Assembly: GCA_021229015.1 (NCBI GenBank)
Contig: CM037788.1
Coordinates: 38,402,024 to 38,466,023 of the forward strand
Reading direction: 5' to 3'
Length of the DNA stretch: 64,000 bases
From: Solen grandis
Taxonomy: Eukaryota > Mollusca > Bivalvia > Adapedonta > Solenidae
Numbering within the stretch: the first letter of the stretch is position 1; each line of letters begins with the position of its first letter. The notes beneath the pieces were generated by a model. That model was not told the origin of the DNA. It searched no databases and worked only from the letters and a program-made list of their open reading frames with translations. Made by a program: the position numbers and the translations under genes. Shown piece by piece: positions 62,901 through 64,000 of the stretch.

Positions 62901-63555
62901 CAGATGACATAGATCTGAGATACAATAATGTATAAGCAACAGAGGAGTTTGCCATTGCATCTATACAAATCTATTTGAGGTACTGTAAAATCAGGGGGCC
63001 GCCGTGGCCGAGTAGTTACAGTCGTGGACAACAAATCTCTCGGCCCCTCACCGCTGTGGGTTCGAATCCCGGTAGGGACTTTGGATTTTTCATGTGAGGA
63101 AGCCTTCTAGCTGGCTTGCGGTAAGTTGGTGGATCTACTCAGGTACCTCTGTGTACTCGGGGTCTTCCTCCACCTGTAATTAGCTGGACGTTGCTATATG
63201 ATTGAAATACTATCGCAGCGACGGTAAACCCCAATACAACAACAGCAACAGCAACTGTTAAATCATTAATTTTCGTTAATTATGTACCTAGGGAATTTCG
63301 TTGATACCTTTATTTGTGTATCTATGTTCTTGAGAGTGTGAGGTCTATATTAAGAAGAGGTTTTTGTGGGGATTAATATTCTTGGGAAAAACTCTCCATG
63401 AAAAACAATGAAAATTAATGATTTCTCAGTAAAAGAGTTTGGGTGTTTGTGTTTATGTGTGTCTGTGTGTTACAGAGAGTCTTCAGCTGCAGCTGTTGAG
63501 ACAGTCACTGGAGAATGAGGATGAAATACTGGTTGCCATAGCCGGCATTAAACAG
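23781..63555 (+). CDS. TBC1D5: TBC1D5, Rab7 GTPase-activating protein (gene span, partial at 3' end)
   Basis: Eighteen exons join in consistent phase to about 674 codons that follow the vertebrate TBC1D5 protein from its start through the MCKYC region. The human protein is about 795 residues, so roughly the last 100 or more lie beyond the window. TBC1D5 inactivates Rab7 on late endosomes, binds retromer (VPS29/VPS35) and ATG8-type proteins, and links endosomal recycling to autophagy. Visible hallmarks are a WEKL LIR-type motif (exon 3), the NNPLSQ loop that contacts VPS29 in the human protein (exon 5), the IxxDxxR arginine finger (exon 6), the YRQ glutamine finger (exon 7a or 7b) and the FGREFPMQDLL block (exon 12). 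The gene spans about 40 kb here because of repeat-filled introns. Exon 7 is duplicated. Identification is firm; exon usage is inferred from splice sites and phase. Confidence 0.95.
24140..24600. repeat. Tandem repeat in intron 1, ~156-bp period
   Basis: Three diverged units each contain acaatatctc...ataaccrgycagaat...ccttgaattgatgaaaattgc, at about 24165, 24320 and 24477. Open frames on the minus strand here arise from the repeat. Confidence 0.75.
24690..24828 (+). CDS. TBC1D5: TBC1D5 coding exon 2
   Basis: Acceptor ccatgcag at 24689; donor tacag|gtaaac. It starts in phase 1 and ends in phase 2. It encodes an acidic, serine-rich linker (NASVSGESMDVASSDTEPT) ending in HSYR, which joins directly to the WEKL segment, as SYR-x-EW does in human TBC1D5. 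Confidence 0.9.
24829..27651. other. Intron 2, repeat fragments only
   Basis: No additional exon seen. It holds a copy of the 'attcatcaag' family at about 25960-26185 (with internal aagacggcagaccc...cagac), a TIR element at 26323-26501 and a reverse copy of the ~110-bp gaccccagatat repeat at 27095-27200. Confidence 0.6.
26323..26501. mobile_element. Short TIR element (pogo/Tc1-like ends)
   Basis: The ends are cagtagaacctcgct and, on the other strand, cagtaaaaccttgct, next to TA-containing flanks. This style of terminus is found in pogo/Tc1-related MITEs. A diverged relative may be at 41460-41580. Assignment is tentative. Confidence 0.4.
27652..27760 (+). CDS. TBC1D5: TBC1D5 coding exon 3 (LIR-type motif, start of TBC domain)
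   Basis: Acceptor gtaacag at 27651; donor tggaag|gtgaga; phase 2 to 0. It encodes EWEKLFLKPNYAKHL and then LRSSRFRSIAWK. W-E-K-L matches the WxxL core of the N-terminal ATG8-interacting motif known in human TBC1D5 (WEDL). The RSSRFRSIxWK block is the conserved entry to the TBC domain (the RxxxW signature). Confidence 0.95.
28662..28751 (+). CDS. TBC1D5: TBC1D5 coding exon 4
   Basis: Exactly 30 codons, phase 0 to 0, acceptor tttgcag, donor GTACGC. It encodes LFLEVLPEDSGQWVPRTRQL and a basic helix ending KDK. It continues the first TBC helices and matches the LFLxVLP...QW segment of vertebrate TBC1D5. Confidence 0.95.
28859..29000 (+). repeat. Fragment of the 'gggagaca-tattgt' repeat family in intron 4
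   Basis: Begins tatgtctcc...tatgggagagac, then tattgtttttgtcagagtttt...ctgtttgtctgtc. This is the head of the larger repeat at 34363-35376. Confidence 0.6.
29435..29676 (-). mobile_element. TTAA-flanked palindromic MITE (piggyBac-like), copy 2
   Basis: Reverse orientation relative to copy 1. It has TTAA at both ends, CCCTTTCCCTCATA termini and an intact internal palindrome with one mismatch. It ends 76 bp before the acceptor of exon 5. Confidence 0.85.
29753..29827 (+). CDS. TBC1D5: TBC1D5 coding exon 5 (VPS29-binding insert)
   Basis: 25 codons, phase 0 to 0, acceptor gttacag, donor gag|gtaata. It encodes LIVNPRKAVDSVDVMINNPL followed by SQEEE. In human TBC1D5 the equivalent insert, with INNPLSQ, docks its leucine into VPS29 of retromer. 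The conserved motif implies that the retromer link is kept here. Confidence 0.95.
30715..30782 (+). CDS. TBC1D5: TBC1D5 coding exon 6 (arginine finger)
   Basis: 68 bp, phase 0 to 2, acceptor gtttacag, donor ac|gtaagt. It encodes SPWNRFFLDNELRLTIKQDV and then IR. The IxxDxxR motif (IKQDVIR) supplies the catalytic arginine finger of TBC-type Rab GAPs. The last two bases (ac) form a threonine codon with the first base of either exon 7a (g) or 7b (c). Confidence 0.95.
31456..31558 (+). CDS. TBC1D5: TBC1D5 alternative exon 7a (glutamine finger, version 1)
   Basis: 103 bp, phase 2 to 0, acceptor catgttgcag, weak donor cag|gttcct. It encodes YPRIEFFQSNQL, then VDILFIYAKLNPEISYRQ. YRQ is the glutamine finger, continuing into GMHELLAP of exon 8. 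It has the same length and phases as exon 7b, with 15 of 34 residues identical. The acidic and aromatic positions differ. All codons are open, so it is not an obvious relic. Confidence 0.88.
32512..32690 (+). repeat. Meta-tailed SINE-like repeat
   Basis: Head cttggtgctcagctt, body gtgtcaggataatgtgactg and tgtgatactgcagtg, tail 'tgaaatattgtc...attaaaccc'. It lies in the intron between exons 7a and 7b. Confidence 0.65.
33227..33468 (-). mobile_element. TTAA-flanked palindromic MITE (piggyBac-like), copy 3
   Basis: Same orientation as copy 2, with TTAA ends and the internal palindrome (one mismatch near the centre). It lies in the intron between exons 7a and 7b. Confidence 0.85.
33981..34080. 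repeat. Second copy of the dispersed 8081-8183 repeat
   Basis: Begins agagcctataactctcaagt and ends ggattacctta. It links the left repeat-rich region and the gene introns to the same genome-wide repeat pool. Confidence 0.6.
34363..35376 (+). repeat. 'gggggagacatattg' repeat, ~1 kb, internally tandem
   Basis: Starts tatgtctccccctatatttatatgggggagac, followed by the CT-rich gtctgtccgtccgtctgtctg. It has four diverged ~140-bp units (agctattaacttgaaacttc...gagaagtgcagtg...gagttattgccc) and ends 'gggggagacatcagttttctacgaaaacaaatctctagttt'. There is no protein-coding content. Confidence 0.7.
36594..36900. repeat. ~307-nt foldback immediately upstream of exon 7b
   Basis: Outer arms 36594-36685 and 36813-36900 are strongly complementary: ggtcacttaccatagtgact and agttcatctatagtctggtt pair with sequences near 36875-36895 and 36832-36850. 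The pairing continues inward (atatcgactttggtacaacc against ggttgaaccatagttgatat) to a loop near 36745. It ends 93 nt before exon 7b. It could be a palindromic MITE or a functional RNA structure; overlapping open frames on both strands are by-products of the symmetry. Confidence 0.85.
36994..37096 (+). CDS. TBC1D5: TBC1D5 alternative exon 7b (glutamine finger, version 2)
   Basis: 103 bp, phase 2 to 0, acceptor tattttgtag, weak donor cag|gtccgt. It encodes FPEIQFYHSEDV, then TNILFCFARENAGIGYRQ. FPE-Q-F and LFC-ARE make this version the closer match to the single vertebrate exon (FPEMQFF, LFCYAREN). Spliced after exon 6 and before exon 8 it is as compatible as exon 7a. Using both exons shifts the frame and stops after nine codons. 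Confidence 0.9.
37552..37700 (+). repeat. Meta-tailed SINE-like repeat next to minisatellite
   Basis: Contains tatcaggataatgtgactggg and the tail gaatgactgaaatactttttgacactgc. The minisatellite that follows may have grown from this tail, since 'gacactgc' recurs in its units. Confidence 0.6.
37700..38460. repeat. 38/39-bp minisatellite, about 18-19 units
   Basis: The unit is tatttatcacacacagacag followed by acactgcaacactatcag; a variant adds a base (tgcatacac). It lies in the intron between exons 7b and 8. Long open frames on both strands (period not a multiple of 3 but AT-poor in stops) are artefacts. Units are contiguous without spacers, so this is not a CRISPR array. Confidence 0.95.
38540..38790. 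repeat. 72-bp tandem repeat, ~3.5 units
   Basis: Each unit joins gaatttatcacacacaaaca, ccatagtactatcagcat and ttatgacacacagaatgact. It is a higher-order derivative of the adjacent minisatellite vocabulary. A 24-codon repeating frame results because 72 is a multiple of 3. Confidence 0.9.
39508..39596 (+). CDS. TBC1D5: TBC1D5 coding exon 8
   Basis: 89 bp, phase 0 to 2, acceptor atattacag, donor ttga|gtgagt. It encodes GMHELLAPMIFVLHCDHQAF and then LHASEMETL. GMHELLAP directly follows the glutamine finger in TBC1D5-type proteins. It is the common downstream partner of exons 7a and 7b. Confidence 0.95.
39765..39840. repeat. 15-bp tandem repeat (cattataacacactc)
   Basis: About five units with few changes, in intron 8. 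Confidence 0.85.
40310..40425 (+). repeat. Meta-tailed SINE-like repeat, diverged copy
   Basis: gtgttgggataatttgagtc and gtgatactgcagtgtggca are recognisable; the tail is lost. Confidence 0.5.
41105..41345. repeat. Tandem repeat, ~56-bp period
   Basis: Four diverged units containing gtaatttatcagtgaattca, gccaac and aaggaaatgtc, in intron 8. Confidence 0.75.
43650..43775 (+). repeat. Copy of the gaccccagatat / gggtcaaaatgga repeat
   Basis: Shares 'aagtgaccctttatacacag' and 'gagggtcaaaatgga' with 23540-23650 and the reverse copy at 27095-27200. It lies about 55 bp before exon 9. Confidence 0.55.
43830..43880 (+). CDS. TBC1D5: TBC1D5 coding exon 9
   Basis: A 51-bp small exon, phase 2 to 2, acceptor gtatttcag, donor cata|gtgagt. 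It encodes ERIKFVMDPKYLEHDA. The PxYLEHDAY signature is shared with vertebrate TBC1D5. Confidence 0.95.
44250..44415 (+). repeat. Meta-tailed SINE-like repeat, well preserved
   Basis: Best copy of the family. It has cagcatataagggtagttcc, ggtgtcaggataatgtgact, tgatactgcagtgtggcagc, the tail aaatgactgaaatacttttg and an AAC-rich end (caacaaacaacagcaac). Confidence 0.7.
44712..44781 (+). CDS. TBC1D5: TBC1D5 coding exon 10
   Basis: 70 bp, phase 2 to 0, acceptor gtttccag, donor aag|gtgagt. It encodes AMFAQVMQTMEPWYVSKEVY, matching the AxFxQLMExxEPWF segment of the human protein. Confidence 0.95.
45186..45372 (+). repeat. Meta-tailed SINE-like repeat just upstream of exon 11
   Basis: Begins tttgtgcttggtgctcagca and ends in an AAC-rich tail (atgaacaacaacaacaaaaac) 25 bp before the acceptor of exon 11. 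The insertion may therefore contribute to, or have displaced, branch-point sequence. Confidence 0.65.
45398..45567 (+). CDS. TBC1D5: TBC1D5 coding exon 11
   Basis: 170 bp, phase 0 to 2, acceptor tatcacag, donor ggcat|gtatgt. It encodes the linker STDPSASQPFSRPQDMNP and then VTKLTRIQDYLLRKADHELH and EIAPQIYG. RPQD and IQD-LL-K-D-EL-xHL match the human protein, which has a similar variable loop before them. Confidence 0.95.
46503..46645 (+). CDS. TBC1D5: TBC1D5 coding exon 12
   Basis: 143 bp, phase 2 to 1, acceptor gactacag, donor catt|gtaagt. It encodes RWIRLLFGREFPMQDLLVLW and then DYIFVAMLLYLRD, the most conserved C-lobe block of the TBC domain (RLLFGREFPxQDLLxxWDAxFADG). Confidence 0.97.
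46771..47022 (+). mobile_element. tRNA-headed Meta-type SINE with 12-bp target duplication
   Basis: The head has an A box (tggccgagagggtaaag) and a B box (gggttcgaatcc). The body contains catgtgaggaagccttccag and ggtcttcctccacctgtaat. The tail has atatgactgatatactgtcg and aagcgacggtaaactcaa. It is flanked by TCATCATTCCTG at 46759-46770 and 47023-47034. The Meta-domain tail is known from molluscan SINEs. It is a sense insertion in intron 12. Confidence 0.9.
47092..47190 (+). repeat. 'gtgacacatagggatcac' dispersed repeat
   Basis: aagcagaggtgacatatagg and gcaggtgatacatgagttct recur at about 51435-51540 with substitutions. Both copies are in intron 12. Confidence 0.6.
47500..47705 (+). repeat. 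'attcatcaag' family repeat, full-looking copy
   Basis: Runs from atagactcattttcatgcac through ggcaaacaaaacagagc, gttcagattctacattctgc and atattcatcaagtcattaat to acatgaatattcattaggta. It serves as the reference for copies at 16760, 21370, 23335, 25960, 52843, 57200 and 62805. Confidence 0.65.
47788..50431 (+). repeat. ~2.6-kb repeat with 'aggactttctgcc' ends and CRE-rich internal units
   Basis: Opens with the hairpin aggactttctgccctttcgg/cagaaagtcct and closes with 'cagaaagtcctatcattcgtttaaacgaatgacatctagtt'. Inside are three ~360-bp units (ttgtacgcggtctacagcca, gattttcatcaaaatttcac, ataggtctctgggagtctta), each holding pairs of TGACGTCA. No reverse transcriptase or transposase was recognised. 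Confidence 0.75.
51435..51540 (+). repeat. Second 'gtgacacatagggatcac' repeat
   Basis: Matches 47092-47190, with an added ctgtctgtcc-rich insert. Confidence 0.6.
52125..52366 (+). mobile_element. TTAA-flanked palindromic MITE (piggyBac-like), copy 4
   Basis: Same orientation as copy 1 and nearly identical to it. TTAA ends and a perfect internal palindrome. It lies in intron 12. Confidence 0.85.
52622..52840 (-). mobile_element. TTAA-flanked MITE, copy 5, one palindrome arm lost
   Basis: Opposite orientation to copy 4 and 255 bp away. TTAA is present at both ends (the left end lacks one T of the CCCTTT run). About 25 bases covering one arm of the internal palindrome are missing, consistent with deletion at a hairpin. 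Confidence 0.8.
52843..53062 (+). repeat. 'attcatcaag' family repeat
   Basis: Starts immediately after MITE copy 5 (atggcatatagactcaattt) and runs to tgaatattcattaggtaatg. It ends about 210 bp upstream of exon 13. Confidence 0.65.
53272..53378 (+). CDS. TBC1D5: TBC1D5 coding exon 13
   Basis: 107 bp, phase 1 to 0, acceptor gattgcag, donor cccat|gtaagt. It encodes LSSDYPSCLITLMRYPPVGD and FIEKARHLRDP, matching the LISSNYxxCLxLLMxYPxxGD...ALFLRDP end of the human TBC domain. Confidence 0.95.
53968..54043 (+). CDS. TBC1D5: TBC1D5 coding exon 14
   Basis: 76 bp, phase 0 to 1, acceptor cttgcag, donor aaac|gtaagc. It encodes QVPRPPTYTYQSVQTAERTK and PKPAK. It is a proline- and lysine-rich linker after the TBC domain, weakly conserved, with the PRPxTYxxQ start seen in human. 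Confidence 0.85.
55237..55398 (+). CDS. TBC1D5: TBC1D5 coding exon 15
   Basis: 162 bp, phase 1 to 1, acceptor gtacttgcag, donor ccag|gtacac. It encodes a Ser/Arg-rich stretch including HTIQNITRKIYPSSRPKSLS. It is predicted disordered. Two further AGs just downstream could act as tandem acceptors but would shift the frame. Confidence 0.8.
55399..57743. other. Intron 15
   Basis: No extra exon recognised. A short 'attcatcaag'-type fragment lies at about 57200-57375. The rest is unremarkable AT-rich sequence. Confidence 0.55.
57744..57982 (+). CDS. TBC1D5: TBC1D5 coding exon 16
   Basis: 239 bp, phase 1 to 0, acceptor tattgacag, donor accact|gttagt. It encodes VSPTPGEVPQHKRGSSASLS, QVEDTMFRSAQSSASFGTQS, and a Ser/Thr/Lys-rich end (GRTRSKSKKHSPPTT). 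It corresponds to the serine-rich region of human TBC1D5 before RSRSHSKT. The GTTAGT donor is moderate, but it gives the only phase that joins to exon 17. Confidence 0.88.
58055..59585 (+). mobile_element. AGCTCACATGAGC-ended element with 165-bp array
   Basis: Starts ttttagctcacatgagcaca, then gtccgtcgtccgtgcgtccg, and ends tactcaggtgagcgattcag...ccctcttgttt. About six tandem units of ~165 bp (one shortened to ~134) carry gataaatgaccccgcaccag and gggccactaccaagattgta. Long minus-strand frames here repeat with the units and are not genes. Confidence 0.8.
59586..61016 (+). mobile_element. AGCTCACCTGAGC-ended element, mosaic interior
   Basis: It abuts the previous element head to tail. Its left part has the 165-bp-type units (caccaggggtcacttgtttt). 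Its right part (60725-60965) has the 'acacactagaggccacaatt' units otherwise seen in the element at 16922. Ends tcctcaggtgagcgtc...gccatcttggccctcttgtt. A single-copy-looking AT-rich block (about 60300-60720) separates the two kinds of array. Confidence 0.75.
61526..61628 (+). CDS. TBC1D5: TBC1D5 coding exon 17 (MCKYC segment)
   Basis: 103 bp, phase 0 to 1, acceptor ttcaccag, donor attg|gtgagc. It encodes AEEDSSPDMSALRGLLNDKE and SMCKYCSSKLDHHI. The CxxC...HH arrangement corresponds to AMCKYC...H in human TBC1D5, a conserved post-TBC element next to a coiled coil. Confidence 0.92.
62805..62960 (-). repeat. 'attcatcaag' family repeat, reverse copy
   Basis: ttacctcatgaatatttatg and tgaatctaaatttacagaac are the reverse complement of the family's right half. 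Confidence 0.55.
62994..63253 (+). mobile_element. tRNA-headed Meta-type SINE, second copy
   Basis: Same family as 46771-47022: A box tggccgagtagttacag, B box gggttcgaatccc, body catgtgaggaagccttctag, tail gcagcgacggtaaacccc, then a CAACAG-rich end. It is flanked by ACTGTAAAATCA (62982-62993) and ACTGTTAAATCA (63254-63265), a 12-bp target duplication with one mismatch. It inserted in intron 17. Confidence 0.88.
63476..63555 (+). CDS. TBC1D5: TBC1D5 coding exon 18 (last in window)
   Basis: 80 bp, phase 1 to 0, acceptor tgttacag, donor aaacag|gtatac. It encodes ESLQLQLLRQSLENEDEILV and AIAGIKQ, an amphipathic coiled-coil helix matching the ENLEKEDQILVSLAGLKQ region of the human protein. The remaining C-terminus, including the human-type second LIR, is beyond the right edge. 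Confidence 0.93.
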
Positions 63556-64000
63556 GTATACTGGGGGGTTGGGCAAGAGGATTGTTATTGTAAGAATATA
63601 CTAATGTTTGTAAATAGAATAATGTATTAAATATTCATCAAGTTGTTATATAAATGAAATTTATTATTCATTCAATAAATTTTCCTTACATTTGCCGAGA
63701 TAGAGATATTTGATAATTACAAAATAAAATAATTGGATGTATAAAGCATATATTGTATTTTGTTACTTGTATTACATCAAGACAGTGTGACGGTAGATTT
63801 ATATTTGTATACGTGTATTAGACCCAATTTACACTGGCTGATATGTTTGCATGATATTGTGAGAAAACGCTAAGATTTCCACCACGCGAACTAAACCACT
63901 TATACAGGAGGTGTATTCATTATAATCACGCATCACAGAAGGGGGGGGCGGGGGGGAGGGGGGGTGGCTTTAAATGAATCACGCTTGTAATGTCATGTTA
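63556..64000. other. Start of intron 18, with a G-rich tract
   Basis: AT-rich intron sequence followed by a G-run block (about 63940-63966) able to form a G-quadruplex-like structure. No exon seen. Confidence 0.6.

Overview
The window is animal nuclear DNA, most likely from a bivalve mollusc. The reasons are one long spliced gene with animal-type GT/AG introns, AT-rich non-coding sequence, and many molluscan-looking dispersed repeats: tRNA-headed SINEs with a Meta-type tail, TTAA-flanked MITEs, and elements that begin with an AGCTCACCTGAGC-like end and finish with GGGCCATCWTGGCCCTCTTG. No bacterial, viral or CRISPR content was recognised.

Layout. (1) Positions 1-14299: no recognisable protein-coding gene. 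This part is dominated by a direct duplication of a ~4.5-4.6 kb unit (2774-7308 and 8348-12950). Each copy carries a SINE, a compound microsatellite, CRE-like sites, a TATA-like motif and a ~690 bp foldback. A MITE with an 8-bp target duplication lies between the copies, and a near-perfect 118-bp hairpin and a minus-strand SINE follow. (2) Positions 14300-14399: a 100-N scaffold gap. (3) Positions 14400-23744: non-coding, repeat-rich sequence. (4) Positions 23781-63555 and beyond: a single plus-strand gene, the orthologue of TBC1D5, the Rab7 GTPase-activating protein of the retromer/autophagy system. Eighteen in-phase coding exons per transcript (about 674 codons) are in the window. The C-terminal end lies beyond the right edge.

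The main discovery is in this gene. The exon that joins the arginine finger to the glutamine finger of the TBC domain is present twice (31456-31558 and 36994-37096). Both versions are exactly 103 bp, have identical splice phases, are 15/34 identical in protein, and both end in YRQ, the glutamine finger. Using both exons or neither gives an early stop, so the arithmetic demands that exactly one is used: a pair of mutually exclusive exons inside a GAP catalytic core. A ~307-nt foldback (36594-36900) ends 93 nt upstream of the second exon, and both exons have unusually weak 5' splice sites. The introns hold the remaining repeats, including five TTAA-flanked MITE copies across the window, a repeat loaded with TGACGTCA sites, a 38-bp minisatellite and two SINEs with clear target-site duplications.
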